Below, piece after piece: positions 27,625 through 37,560 of a stretch of 45,936 bases of DNA. A model generated the notes under the pieces. It saw only the letters and a program-made list of their open reading frames with translations. It had not been told where the DNA came from and searched no databases. The stretch covers positions 1 through 45,936 of the forward strand of contig PUMA01000044.1 of assembly GCA_003551155.1 (NCBI GenBank), given 5' to 3'. The position numbers and the translations under genes are program-made. This stretch comes from Desulfonatronospira sp. Lineage in GTDB: Bacteria; Desulfobacterota; Desulfovibrionia; Desulfovibrionales; Desulfonatronovibrionaceae. Within the stretch, counting starts at the first letter, position 1, and every line of letters begins with the position of its first letter.

Positions 27625-28950
27625 TTAAGAGTTGTTTTCCCGGGCATGTCCGCCCGGACTCTCAGGGGGCACCATTTTGACCTCGGAGTTTTCGTAGATA
27701 AGTTCCATGGCCTTGTCCGCCAGTAAAGTATCCTTGAGAGCGAACATCAGGTTGTTGTCATGATAGAATTTTTTGAGCTCCTCAGCATTCTGGCCGCTGG
27801 ACTGGGCCTGCTGCTGAATGTATGCGTTTATCTCCTGCTCGGAAACGGTTAAGTCTTCGGCATTGGCCACAGCCAGAAGAAAAATCTGGGATTTAATCAT
27901 ATCTTCGGCTTCGGGTCTGAACTGTTCTTCAAGCTCTTCCCTGGTTCTGCCCAGCGAATCAGGATCTCTTCCCTTTTTTTCCATCTGGCTTCTGAACTCG
28001 GCAATCTTCTGCTCAATACGTCCGCTGACCAGGGATGGCGGAAGTTCGAACTCCACCTTGGCCTTGAGTTCATCCAGGGCTTTTTTCTGTGCCGCACTTT
28101 TATGAAGCTGCTTTCTGCTGCTCACATAGGATTCCCTGATGACCTCCTTGAGCTTGTCCACGGAATCGAACCCGCCTGCTTTCTGGGCCAGTTCATCGTC
28201 CACCTCGGGCAGTTTTTTTTCCTTGATGTTGTGCAGGGTGACCTGCATGAGCACATCTTTTCCAGCCAGATCCTTGTTTAAAAAATCATCGGGCATGGTG
28301 ATGTTGCGCGAAGCTGTACTGCCCGGGGTAAGCTCCTTGACCAGTTCTTCAAACTCAGGCAAAGCTCCTCCCTCGCCCAGGGTCATCTGGAAGTTCTCGG
28401 CCTTGATCCCCTGAATGGGCTTGCCCTCATCAAAGGCCTGAAAGTCTATGACCACCACTTCCTTGTCTCTGGGAGAACGCTGTTCATCAACCACCAACAG
28501 TTCAGCCATGTTTTGCCGCAGGCGCTCTATGACCAGATCGATTTCCGCAGGATTGACCTCAACCTCCTCTTCTTCAATGGTTATGCCCTTATATTCCGGC
28601 AATTCGAATTCAGGGGCCACTTCAAAGCTGAAAGAATATTTAAATTCCTGGTCCCGGGCCAGAAGACCGGCGTCCACATCGATGCTGGACAGGGGGGAGA
28701 CTTTCATTTCGCCCAGGATCTGGTTGATATGCAGATTGATGAGGTCTGTGGTGGCTTCATTATAGATCTGTTTTTTGAACCTGCCCTCCACTACCGAGGA
28801 TGGTACCTTGCCTTTGCGAAAGCCCTTGATGTCCACATCCTTGCGGTAGAGGGCAGTAGTGGCAGCCAGGGCCGCATGCACTTCCTCGGCCGGCACCTGA
28901 ATATTGACCTTTTTTTGAACCGGGGAAACATCTTCCACACTGTATTTCAT
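27625..28950 (-). CDS. tig: Trigger factor
   Basis: MKYSVEDVSPVQKKVNIQVPAEEVHAALAATTALYRKDVDIKGFRKGKVPSSVVEGRF...; upstream of clpP-clpX. Confidence 0.96.
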   Translation of the reverse strand: MKYSVEDVSPVQKKVNIQVPAEEVHAALAATTALYRKDVDIKGFRKGKVPSSVVEGRFKKQIYNEATTDLINLHINQILGEMKVSPLSSIDVDAGLLARDQEFKYSFSFEVAPEFELPEYKGITIEEEEVEVNPAEIDLVIERLRQNMAELLVVDEQRSPRDKEVVVIDFQAFDEGKPIQGIKAENFQMTLGEGGALPEFEELVKELTPGSTASRNITMPDDFLNKDLAGKDVLMQVTLHNIKEKKLPEVDDELAQKAGGFDSVDKLKEVIRESYVSSRKQLHKSAAQKKALDELKAKVEFELPPSLVSGRIEQKIAEFRSQMEKKGRDPDSLGRTREELEEQFRPEAEDMIKSQIFLLAVANAEDLTVSEQEINAYIQQQAQSSGQNAEELKKFYHDNNLMFALKDTLLADKAMELIYENSEVKMVPPESPGGHARENNS

Positions 28951-29003
28951 AAACCGTTGACCTCCTTGGGTGTGTTTTGTTTTATCAGTGTATGCCGCTT
29001 CAA

Positions 29004-29087
29004 TGGTGCGAGAGGGGGGAGTCGAACCCCCACGGACAAACCGCTGGATCCTAAGTCCAGTGCGTCTACCATTTCCGCCACTCTCGC
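29004..29087 (-). tRNA. tRNA-Leu (UAG)
   Basis: GCGAGAGTGGCGGAAATGGTAGACGCACTGGACTTAGGATCCAGCGGTTTGTCCGTGGGGGTTCGACTCCCCCCTCTCGCACCA; long variable arm, anticodon TAG. Confidence 0.96.
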
Positions 29088-29184
29088 CGGGGCCATAACA
29101 TGTTTGTACTTAAAATTTTAACCAATAACTCAATAAGGATTGCCAGTCAATGCAAATAACCAGGCGGAATCATGGACAAACGCA

Positions 29185-30294
29185 TCAGAGTTCAAAGCTA
29201 AGCTTTAAAAGGTGGTTGTCCAGACCTCCCAGATCTTTTGGTGTGCAGCCCAGGATTTTTTCCCACACATAAGATGACTCCATGCACAAATATATCTGTC
29301 TGTCCAGGCCGAATTTCCTTAGCTGATCAGTGATGAACCCGAACTGTTCAAGGCGCAGGGGCAGCAGCAGTCTTTTTTTCCCGTCCAGTCCGGTTATGAA
29401 TTCGTTGAATATATAGCTGGCTCCGGGATGCTTCCGGAAGATGATTTTTTCCAGCTGAGGCATGAACCTGAAGGAACCCAGGCTGAGATAGGCGATCTCT
29501 TCAGGTGCAAGATAATCAGATATGACCTCAACTGTTTTTGCATAGCCCTGTTTCCATCCGGGATAATGGATAATGGGATCAAAGTGCAGGCAGACTCTGA
29601 ATCCCTGGTCTGCACATGCACGTGCAGCCCGCAACCTGTTTTCCAGGGAGGCAGTACCCTGTTCCTGGGTTCTTATGATTTCCGGGCTGTTGACTGACCA
29701 CGCCGGAAGGACCCTGCGGGGGTCTGACACCCTGTCCATCCAGGTAAGATCAACGATCTTGGACTTGAGCTCCAGGCAGACACCCGGGTATTCACTTAAA
29801 AAAGCCACCAGGTCCCGGGAGTAGCCGGTAATGGATTCCAGGGCCAGGGAGTCAGTGAACTCTCCTGTTCCGGCCCGGATCAGCCTGCTGCCTGGACTGA
29901 ACTGCTGCTCAAGCTCACGGAAAAGATCGTCCTGATTGGCCCAGACCTTGAGCACACTGTCCTGAAAATAGGCTTTCAGGATACAGTAGCTGCAGTTCAG
30001 GGGGCAGTTCTCCCCCATGTGAATAATGCGGTACCCGCAGCATTGGTAATGCTTTGTCCCGGGACAGAAACGCATAAAGCGGCCCTTGTAGTGCTTGAGG
30101 TAAAGTACATATGATCCCCCCGGGTCAATATCCCGGACTTGCTGCTCCGGATCGCTGTACAAGGACCAGGGAACATTGGCCAGACGGGAGAGTATCCGTC
30201 TGGCCACTTTCTGGTTCAGCACGGAAGGATCAATCAGGATATGTCCCGGCTGTTTCAGGTGACCGGGCAGCATGAAAGTTTGCTGGCTAGTCAT
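29185..30294 (-). CDS. Spore photoproduct lyase (SPL)-family radical SAM protein
   Basis: GENCPLNCSYCILKAYFQ radical SAM motif; KHYKGRFMRFCPGT, FTDSLALESITGYSRDLV, ELKSKIVDLTW, LHFDPIIHYPGW are typical of SPL-like proteins. Confidence 0.85.
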   Translation of the reverse strand: MTSQQTFMLPGHLKQPGHILIDPSVLNQKVARRILSRLANVPWSLYSDPEQQVRDIDPGGSYVLYLKHYKGRFMRFCPGTKHYQCCGYRIIHMGENCPLNCSYCILKAYFQDSVLKVWANQDDLFRELEQQFSPGSRLIRAGTGEFTDSLALESITGYSRDLVAFLSEYPGVCLELKSKIVDLTWMDRVSDPRRVLPAWSVNSPEIIRTQEQGTASLENRLRAARACADQGFRVCLHFDPIIHYPGWKQGYAKTVEVISDYLAPEEIAYLSLGSFRFMPQLEKIIFRKHPGASYIFNEFITGLDGKKRLLLPLRLEQFGFITDQLRKFGLDRQIYLCMESSYVWEKILGCTPKDLGGLDNHLLKLSFEL

Positions 30295-31282
30295 AAGGGT
30301 ATACGGGCCAGGTGGACATGATCCCGGAACCGGCTATCTTTTGCAGTTGCCCGGCTGCCTCCCCAAGCTCCCTGCTGTTTCGCACCCGAACCCGAAATTC
30401 AAGGGCCGGACTCTCAAAGTTATCCGGATGTGTGCATTGCCAGTCAGTAGATGCTGTAAGCCGGTCCAGCTGCTTCTTTGTCTTTTCCCTGAGCCTGGAA
30501 TATTCAGGATATGCAGCCCGGTTCAGGCTGTTGAGCAAGGCCTGCATCTTGTCCTTGGGGGTAAGGTCCCTGTGGAGCACTCTTTCCAGATGAAGCTCAG
30601 CTGCCACGTCCCTGAGGGATTTTCTGTCCCTGGCAGCGATATGGTTGAGCATGCCCAGAAAGCCGCGGGCTCTGTTCAGGGACCAGCCAAGCCCGGACAG
30701 AAAAGGGAAAACCACATCCAGGTCTTTGGAATCCATGGAGCTTAACATCCCGGCACAGGGAAGCAGCTGGGGGTTTTCTCTCAGCAGGCCATCCCAGGTC
30801 GAGGGAAGATTAAGCCAGGCTGAAAAAAGATGCTCATCTCTGGATCCTGAGGGAATGCCGAGGAGCTGATGTATCCGGGAAAGATCTTTTTTCATGGACT
30901 CAAAATAGCGCAGGGCCAGGATTTTCTTCAGGGGGTCAAGGCTTTGGCCCAGGTTGGACAAAAGATACACCATGCCCCTTCCCCAGGCCCCGGGATTGCT
31001 GATATGCAGGGCCTGGATGTTCAGGCCCAGACTTTTGAGTCCCTGATGTCTTTTGTATCCGGCCACCAGGACCAGCCGGGATCCTTTGCTGCATACGATA
31101 ACCGGTTCAATCTGCCCCCAGGTTTCAAGGGAAGAGAGCAGCGGCTCCCCGCAGGTATCAGCCCAGAAAAGACAGGGATCCTTTTCAATGCTGACCCCGC
31201 ATGGCAGGGTCAGTAATTCATGTATGATCATCAGCCCGGACCTGGTACGTCTTAATTTGCAGCTTGACAAGTTTGAATTCAT
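30287..31282 (-). CDS. ParB N-terminal-like (ParB/sulfiredoxin-type) protein
   Basis: SLETWGQIEPVIVCSKGSRLVLVAGYKRHQGLKSLGLNIQALHI resembles the ParB-N fold (GQ.xP.VV...Y.LvaG.rR). Overlaps the SPL-like gene by 8 nt. Confidence 0.75.
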   Translation of the reverse strand: MNSNLSSCKLRRTRSGLMIIHELLTLPCGVSIEKDPCLFWADTCGEPLLSSLETWGQIEPVIVCSKGSRLVLVAGYKRHQGLKSLGLNIQALHISNPGAWGRGMVYLLSNLGQSLDPLKKILALRYFESMKKDLSRIHQLLGIPSGSRDEHLFSAWLNLPSTWDGLLRENPQLLPCAGMLSSMDSKDLDVVFPFLSGLGWSLNRARGFLGMLNHIAARDRKSLRDVAAELHLERVLHRDLTPKDKMQALLNSLNRAAYPEYSRLREKTKKQLDRLTASTDWQCTHPDNFESPALEFRVRVRNSRELGEAAGQLQKIAGSGIMSTWPVYPYD

Positions 31283-31475
31283 CTTTCAATAGGACAGGAT
31301 CTTTATTACGCAACATCAATTATAAGGATATTTAACTTCCTGACCGGGATATGTCCAGGAAGAGAAAGGCCAAATAAGCCGGACCGCGTAAGCATTAGAA
31401 CAGGCGGTGCTGAACACATGTGAAAAGAGGTTCAGAAGCGGCATAGACAATATCAGAACAAAGGGGGCAAGACCT

Positions 31476-33539
31476 ATGCTGGACAAATTGGCGAAACAGA
31501 GAACCTATGCCCTGGTGGGACACGGAGGAACAGGAAAAACCTCCACTGCGGAAATGATTCTCTACCAAAGCAGGGCCATACAGCGCCTGGGCAAGATAGA
31601 CGAAGGCACCACCTGCCTGGATTTTGAGCCTGAAGAGATCAAAAGGCGCGGCAGCATTCAGCCGGCATTCGCCATGTATACCTGGGAAAAAAACCGCCAC
31701 TTTCTGGTGGACACTCCCGGAGACAACAATTTTATCGGGGATATAGGCTATCTGCTCACTGCTGTAGACGGAGTGCTTTTTGTAGTGGACGCAGTAGACG
31801 GAGCCAAGCCCCTGACCAAGAAACTGTGGTCCGAAGTCCGGAATGCAAAGCTTCCGGCCCTGATCATGGTGAACAAAATGGACCGGGAGCGGGCTGACTT
31901 TAACATGGCTTACACCAGTCTGGTGAATACCCTGGGGATCAAGCCCGTGCCTCTGTACCTGCCCATTGGAGCTGAAGCCGGATTCAGAGGTCTGGTGGAT
32001 GTGCTGGAGGAAAAGGCCTGTTTTTTTGCTGAAGAGGGCGGACTTGTTGACGGTGATGTCCCTGATGACATGCAGGACTTGCTGGCTGAAATGCGCGAGA
32101 CCTCCATTGAAAATATAGCTGAGAGTGATGAACAGCTCATGGAGATATATCTGGAGGAGGGCAGTCTAAAGGTTGAGGACGTTTATCAGGGGCTGCGCAA
32201 GGGAATACTTGCCGGGGACCTGGTTCCTGTATGCGCTGGATCCGCTCTGGAAAACAAGGGCGGGGCAAAGCTCCTGGAAGCGGTTCAGAGACTTCTGCCC
32301 TCTCCCCTGGAACATCAGGACTGGGTCGGCGAGAACCAGGAGGTAAGAAAGTCCCATCCCGATGAACCGGCAGCAGCCTTGGTGTTCAAGACCATAACTG
32401 ATCCATTTACAGGACAGCTGAGTGTAATGCGGGTCTTATCCGGGACCATGACTTCGGATATGCTTCTGGCCAACCCCTTGAAGGATGAAAAGGAAAAGCT
32501 GGGCCAGCTTTTGGTTTTTGAGGGCAAAAAACAGATTCCATTCAAGGAGGAGGCCGGGCCCGGCTTTATTGTGGCTGCAGCCAAGCTCAAAAACACTTCC
32601 ACCGGCGATACCCTGTGCAGTGAAAAATCCCTCTTTGTTCTTGAGAAGCCGGCTCTTCCACCGTGTATTCTGTCCTATGCCCTGGGTGCCCAGGAAAAGG
32701 GCGAAGAGGATAAAGTATTTGCCGCAGTGCAGAAGCTTCTGGACGAGGATGTCAATCTGCAGCTTTCACGCAACGAGGAAACCAAGGACATGCTTTTGTC
32801 AGGAATGGGCCAGCTGCATATTGAAATGGCCGTGGAAAAGGTCAAGAGAAGGTATAAGGCTGCCGTGGTCCTGAAAACTCCTAAAATCCCCTACAGGGAA
32901 ACCATCAAGGGTAAAGCCGAGGTCCAGGGCCGCTACAAAAAACAGACCGGGGGACGCGGTCAGTTCGGTGACTGCTGGATAAGGCTGGAACCCAAAGCCA
33001 GTGGTCAGGGTTATGAGTTTGTGGACGCGATAGTGGGCGGCGTGATACCCAGGCAGTACATACCGGCCGTGGACAAGGGCATTCAGGAGGCCGCAGTCAG
33101 GGGAGTACTGGCTGGATATCCCATGGTGGATTTCAAGGTCACCCTGTATGACGGATCCTACCACAGCGTGGATTCTTCGGAAATGGCCTTCAAGATCGCC
33201 GGCTCCATGGCCTTTAAAAAGGCGGCTGAAAAGTGTCAGCCTGTAATTCTGGAGCCCATCATGCTGGTCACGGTTTTTGTGCCGGACGAATACATGGGAG
33301 ATGTAATAGGTGATCTTTCCAGTAAAAGAGGCCGGGTTTTGGGTTCTGATTCCGACAAGGGCATAACCTCGGTCAGGTGCCACGTGCCCATGGCTGAAAT
33401 GCTGCAGTATGCCCAGGATCTGCGCTCCATGACCGGGGGTCAGGGGACCTTTACCATGGAGTTTGACCATTACGAGGAATGCCCCGGTCCCATTGCGGAA
33501 AAAGTCATTACTGAAAGCAATGCCCAGAAGGAATCCTGA
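31476..33539 (+). CDS. Elongation factor G-like GTPase (EF-G paralogue)
   Basis: LVGHGGTGKTSTAEMIL, VDTPGDNNFIGDI, MVNKMDRERADF, and EF-G domains III-V (IPYRETIKGKAEVQGRYKKQTGGRGQFGDC). Start at the internal ATG. Confidence 0.93.
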   Translation: MLDKLAKQRTYALVGHGGTGKTSTAEMILYQSRAIQRLGKIDEGTTCLDFEPEEIKRRGSIQPAFAMYTWEKNRHFLVDTPGDNNFIGDIGYLLTAVDGVLFVVDAVDGAKPLTKKLWSEVRNAKLPALIMVNKMDRERADFNMAYTSLVNTLGIKPVPLYLPIGAEAGFRGLVDVLEEKACFFAEEGGLVDGDVPDDMQDLLAEMRETSIENIAESDEQLMEIYLEEGSLKVEDVYQGLRKGILAGDLVPVCAGSALENKGGAKLLEAVQRLLPSPLEHQDWVGENQEVRKSHPDEPAAALVFKTITDPFTGQLSVMRVLSGTMTSDMLLANPLKDEKEKLGQLLVFEGKKQIPFKEEAGPGFIVAAAKLKNTSTGDTLCSEKSLFVLEKPALPPCILSYALGAQEKGEEDKVFAAVQKLLDEDVNLQLSRNEETKDMLLSGMGQLHIEMAVEKVKRRYKAAVVLKTPKIPYRETIKGKAEVQGRYKKQTGGRGQFGDCWIRLEPKASGQGYEFVDAIVGGVIPRQYIPAVDKGIQEAAVRGVLAGYPMVDFKVTLYDGSYHSVDSSEMAFKIAGSMAFKKAAEKCQPVILEPIMLVTVFVPDEYMGDVIGDLSSKRGRVLGSDSDKGITSVRCHVPMAEMLQYAQDLRSMTGGQGTFTMEFDHYEECPGPIAEKVITESNAQKES

Positions 33540-33577
33540 AGCTGACCCGCCTTATAAACAGCCTGCTTTCATCCCCC

Positions 33578-33655
33578 GGGTCCCCTCCAAATCCCGGCTG
33601 AATACTTTTCAGAGCTGAGAGTTGATTCAGCCTGATAAGGAGCTGGGACCCTTTT
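33578..33655 (+). terminator. Long nested stem structure with T-tract downstream of the EF-G-like gene
   Basis: Outer arms GGGTCCC (33578-33584)/GGGACCC (33645-33651) and inner arms GGCTGAA (33596-33602)/TTCAGCC (33626-33632), followed by TTTT. Confidence 0.55.
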
Positions 33656-33787
33656 GATCTGGTGATCTTGTCTTTTATGTATAAATCCACTAAGATAAAA
33701 AATTATGCTGATAATAATTTCTGCCTTGGGGCTGGACGCCCATCCCGGGCCATGAAAGAGATAAACAAGGATTTTTTGGAGTGATCA

Positions 33788-35446
33788 ATGACTGCTGACG
33801 CCGATTATCTTACCCTGACTCCACTGGGTGGACTTGGTGAAATCGGACAGAACTGCATGGTCCTGGAAACCAGGGACACTATGGTTCTTATTGACTGCGG
33901 ACTGAGGTTCCCGGATGATTTTCTGCTGGGTGTGGACGTGGTGATTCCTCGCTTTGATTATGTGCTGAAAAACAAGGACAAGCTCAAGGCCATTATTCTC
34001 ACCCATGGACACGAGGATCATATCGGGGCCCTGCCCTGGCTTCTGCCCTATGTAAGCGTTCCCCTTTACGGTTCAAAGTTTACTTTGAAGCTGGTGGAAA
34101 ACAAGCTGTCGGAGTTTAATCTTCTGGACTACACACCCCTGGAGGTTGTAAGCCAAAAAGAACCATTACAGGTCGGGGACCTGACCTTTAATTTCTTTTT
34201 GGTCTGTCATTCCATAATCCAGGGGTTTGGACTGGGGATCGAGACCCCGGTGGGAAAAATAGTGCATACCGGGGATTTCAAGCTGGATCCGGAACCCCTG
34301 GATGGCCATTATACTGATCTGGAGGCGTTTGCCCGGTTTTCCAGGGACGGAGTACGGCTTCTCATGTCCGATTCCACCAACGTGGAGCGCGAAGGCCACG
34401 CTTTGACTGAAAAGGAGATCAAAAACTCCCTGGGCAGTATTATGGCAGAGGCCAAAGGCAGGATACCGGTCACCCTGTTTTCCAGTCATATCCAGAGAAT
34501 GCAGGAGGTTTTTGATCTGGCCAGTCAGTTTGGCCGCAAAGTGGCTGTAAGCGGCAAAAGCCTGGATTCCAACATTGAAATGGCCAGGGAACAGGGCTTT
34601 TTGCGGGTCAGCCCCAAGACTTATTGTTCTCTGGAGGAGATCGACAGTTTTGATGATTCCCGGATAGTGCTCCTTTTGACCGGTTCCCAGGGGGAACCTT
34701 TGTCAGCACTGACCCGCCTGGCCCTGGGGGAGCACAGACAGCTCAAGATCAAGTCCAAAGACACCGTGCTCATGTCCTCCAGGATCATTCCCGGCAATAC
34801 CAAGGCCATCACCAGGGTGATCAACAACCTGTACCGCCTGGGAGCAGATGTCTATTATGAAAAGGTCAGGGCCATCCATGCCTCGGGCCACGCCCATAAA
34901 GAAGAGCTGAAAATCATGCTCAAGACTGTGACCCCCAGGTTTTTCATCCCTCTGCACGGAGAATACCGGCATCTGTTCAAGCACGCAGAACTGGCAAGGG
35001 AGTGCGGTGTGGCACCCGAAAGGAGTATTATCCTGGAAGACGGCCACCCCATAACTTTTTTCAAGGACTCGGTCCGTCTAGAGGAAAAGATCCCATCGGA
35101 TTCCATTCTGGTGGACGGCAAGGGCGTAGGAGACGTGGGCCGCACAGTGCTCAAGGAAAGGCACATCCTGGGAGAAGAAGGCCTGGTCATCGTGGTCATG
35201 GTTATCAGCGAAAAAACAGGTGAGCTGGTCATGGGACCCAGGATCCTTTCCCGCGGGTTTATCTTTGAACAGCAGTATGAACACATCCTGGAGGACGCCA
35301 AATGTCTGCTTCTCGATATTTTTGAGAATGTGCCCCCGGGAGACAGCAAAAAGCTTGAAGAAAAGATCCGGTCCACCCTGCGCAAGTTTTTCCGCAAGAT
35401 TCTGGGCCGGGATCCCATTGTGATCCCTCTGGCCATCAAGGTATAG
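33788..35446 (+). CDS. rnj: Ribonuclease J
   Basis: LTPLGGLGEIGQNCMVLE...LIDCGLRFPD...ILTHGHEDHIGALPWLL...HTGDFKLDPEP...SDSTNVEREGHA...IHASGHAHKEELKIML. Confidence 0.95.
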   Translation: MTADADYLTLTPLGGLGEIGQNCMVLETRDTMVLIDCGLRFPDDFLLGVDVVIPRFDYVLKNKDKLKAIILTHGHEDHIGALPWLLPYVSVPLYGSKFTLKLVENKLSEFNLLDYTPLEVVSQKEPLQVGDLTFNFFLVCHSIIQGFGLGIETPVGKIVHTGDFKLDPEPLDGHYTDLEAFARFSRDGVRLLMSDSTNVEREGHALTEKEIKNSLGSIMAEAKGRIPVTLFSSHIQRMQEVFDLASQFGRKVAVSGKSLDSNIEMAREQGFLRVSPKTYCSLEEIDSFDDSRIVLLLTGSQGEPLSALTRLALGEHRQLKIKSKDTVLMSSRIIPGNTKAITRVINNLYRLGADVYYEKVRAIHASGHAHKEELKIMLKTVTPRFFIPLHGEYRHLFKHAELARECGVAPERSIILEDGHPITFFKDSVRLEEKIPSDSILVDGKGVGDVGRTVLKERHILGEEGLVIVVMVISEKTGELVMGPRILSRGFIFEQQYEHILEDAKCLLLDIFENVPPGDSKKLEEKIRSTLRKFFRKILGRDPIVIPLAIKV

Positions 35447-35529
35447 GCAAGCAAGCTCTGCCGTTGAAGTACGCCAGTCCAGTGGATTTCAAGCCGGAAT
35501 CAGGTTCAAAGTTCTTTTTGGCAGTTTTG

Positions 35530-35600
35530 GGCTCTTCGACTTTTGCTGTGGATTTACTATTATGGCATTATCTTAGGTCGTTCCAGATCCGGGGTTTTGT
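35530..35600 (+). repeat. Dispersed intergenic repeat, copy C
   Basis: GGCTCTTCGACTTTTGCTGTGGATTTACTATTATGGCATTATCTTAGGTCGTTCCAGATCCGGGGTTTTG; matches copy A. Confidence 0.75.
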
Positions 35601-35634
35601 ATATTCTGCATGTAATCAATTTCTGCTTCCCGGG

Positions 35635-36462
35635 TCAGTCTGAAAGCTGTGCAGAGAAAAATTCCCCAAGCCCATGAAGATACTTGTCCCGGCTGAGCTG
35701 GAAGCCGCTGTTGTGATCACCCTGTATCTCCAGGAAGTACTTGGGTTCAGGAGCCTGTTCATATAGATTCCTGCCGTGTCTGAATGGGATGATCTCGTCC
35801 TCCGGGCTGTGGATGATCATTACCGGCGAGGTGAAACTCTGCAGTTTTTCCATGGTGTTGTAGCTGTACTTAGCCAGCAGCTTCACCGGCAGGAAGAAGA
35901 ATATATCCTTACCTATATCAGGTATGCTGGTGAATGTGGATTCCAGGACGATTCCTGCAGGGCTCTTTTCAGCAGCCAGGTCCGCAGCTACGGCACCTCC
36001 CAGGGAACGGCCCATGATGAAAATGCGCTCCTGGTTGATGCCCCTGTCTTTGGTAAGATAGTCCCAGGCAGCGCGAACATCTTTGTATGTCCCCTGTTCA
36101 TGGGGAGAGCCCTGGCTTTTACCGAAGCCTCGATAATCAAAAATCAATGTGGACATGTTCAGGGAATGCAAATATTCTAAAGTTTGCAGGCGATGGGAAA
36201 TATTTCCGGCATTGCCGTGGCAGAAAAGAACCACTCCCTTTTCCTCTTCCTCGGGCCCTGGGACAAACCAGCCGTGGATAATGATGTTGTCAGCAGTGGT
36301 CAGATATACATCCTTAAAGTCCAGGCCCGCGTCTCCAGGGTCAGTGTACAGTTGATGATAGGGAACGTATATGAGGCGGTTCTGGAAAAGATATACATAG
36401 CCTGCAAACAATCCGTAGATTATTGCTGTCAGTCCCAGGAGGGTTCCGATAAATTTGAGCAT
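35635..36462 (-). CDS. Alpha/beta hydrolase (Bem46/YqkD-like)
   Basis: N-terminal TM; NIIIHGWFVPG...VLFCHGNAGNISHRL...FDYRGFGKSQGSP...IFIMGRSLGGAVAADLA...IIHSPEDEIIPF. Confidence 0.9.
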   Translation of the reverse strand: MLKFIGTLLGLTAIIYGLFAGYVYLFQNRLIYVPYHQLYTDPGDAGLDFKDVYLTTADNIIIHGWFVPGPEEEEKGVVLFCHGNAGNISHRLQTLEYLHSLNMSTLIFDYRGFGKSQGSPHEQGTYKDVRAAWDYLTKDRGINQERIFIMGRSLGGAVAADLAAEKSPAGIVLESTFTSIPDIGKDIFFFLPVKLLAKYSYNTMEKLQSFTSPVMIIHSPEDEIIPFRHGRNLYEQAPEPKYFLEIQGDHNSGFQLSRDKYLHGLGEFFSAQLSD

Positions 36463-36514
36463 GGCGATCCTCGTTTACATTGCATTCAAGCAGGCCTGAG
36501 TCAGTTCAGAAGAC

Positions 36515-37474
36515 CTAAAACCATTTGCCTAACAGGCGCTTCACAGAGCCTGTACGGAGCGCATGCAGATCTGCCGGCAGAACAGCAAAGGAACGGTCAA
36601 AGCCGGTGACTGGTTGTTCCTTAATATCTTCAGCCAGGCGGATCAAGCGTCTTATCCGGTCTTCAGTCCTGGGGTGAGTGCGCAGGAGAGTGGGCAGTCC
36701 GGATTTTTTACCGGTCCACAAAATTCTGTCCAGCCAAGTCCCAGAGGAATATTCCAGCTTGGCCAGGGCCTGGGCCAGGCCTAGAGGATCTCCCGTGAGC
36801 ACCGCTGCGTCCATGTCAGCGTCAAACTCCCTGGTCCTGGAAAGAGCCAGCTGCATGACAGCACTTACAGTGGGGGCGAATATGAGCACGGCAATAATCC
36901 ACCAGGATATGTGGTATTCGTCCATAAGAAGCAGGGGCAGATTCAAAAGCAGAAGCAGCTGTCCGGTCAGGGCCAGCATACTGGTCACCCGGCCTGCAGC
37001 GTCTGCCAGGTTCATGATCCAGATGTCATTGTTGCGGATATGACTTATTTCATGGGCCAGTACCCCGACAATCTCGCGAAAATTAAGGGAGCGCAGCATC
37101 CCGTCGGTCATGGCAATGACCGCCTTTTCTTTCCGGCCCATGGAAAAGGCGTTTACGGTCCTGCCGGGGATGTAAAAAAGGGCAGGCCGGCTGGAAAGCC
37201 CTGCTTTCCGGGAAAGTTCGCTGATAACCTGGTGGATTCTGGGGGCCTGAGATCTGTGCAGAAAGCGGGCGTTCTGCATCCTGAGTACTGCTGTTGGAGA
37301 AATCCTGGATGTGATAATTACCACCACCAGGCCGATGAACAGGGACCAGAAAATGCCTGGTTTTCCCGCCATGAGCCACCCAAGCAGACACAGGATCAGG
37401 CCCATGCCGGTGAGAATCAGGACTGAATGAAAAAAATTCAGCCACTTGTGGCTCTTATAACTTTGCGGGGTCAT
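36515..37474 (-). CDS. htpX: Zinc metalloprotease HtpX
   Basis: FSMGRKEKAVIAMTDGMLRSLNFREIVGVLAHEISHIRNNDIWIMNLAD; HExxH and M48 arrangement. Confidence 0.92.
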   Translation of the reverse strand: MTPQSYKSHKWLNFFHSVLILTGMGLILCLLGWLMAGKPGIFWSLFIGLVVVIITSRISPTAVLRMQNARFLHRSQAPRIHQVISELSRKAGLSSRPALFYIPGRTVNAFSMGRKEKAVIAMTDGMLRSLNFREIVGVLAHEISHIRNNDIWIMNLADAAGRVTSMLALTGQLLLLLNLPLLLMDEYHISWWIIAVLIFAPTVSAVMQLALSRTREFDADMDAAVLTGDPLGLAQALAKLEYSSGTWLDRILWTGKKSGLPTLLRTHPRTEDRIRRLIRLAEDIKEQPVTGFDRSFAVLPADLHALRTGSVKRLLGKWF

Positions 37475-37560
37475 ATAAATTTAAGCTGCGCAAAACTTCT
37501 GAAAAAGAACTGCGCTGTATTTTTGGTTCAAAGGTTCAATCATAACCACAGAGACTGATT

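Noticed and set aside
37475-37560. Possible cobalamin riboswitch upstream of B12-dependent nrdJ
   Set aside because: The gap is under 90 nt, too short, and no B12-box-like sequence is seen.
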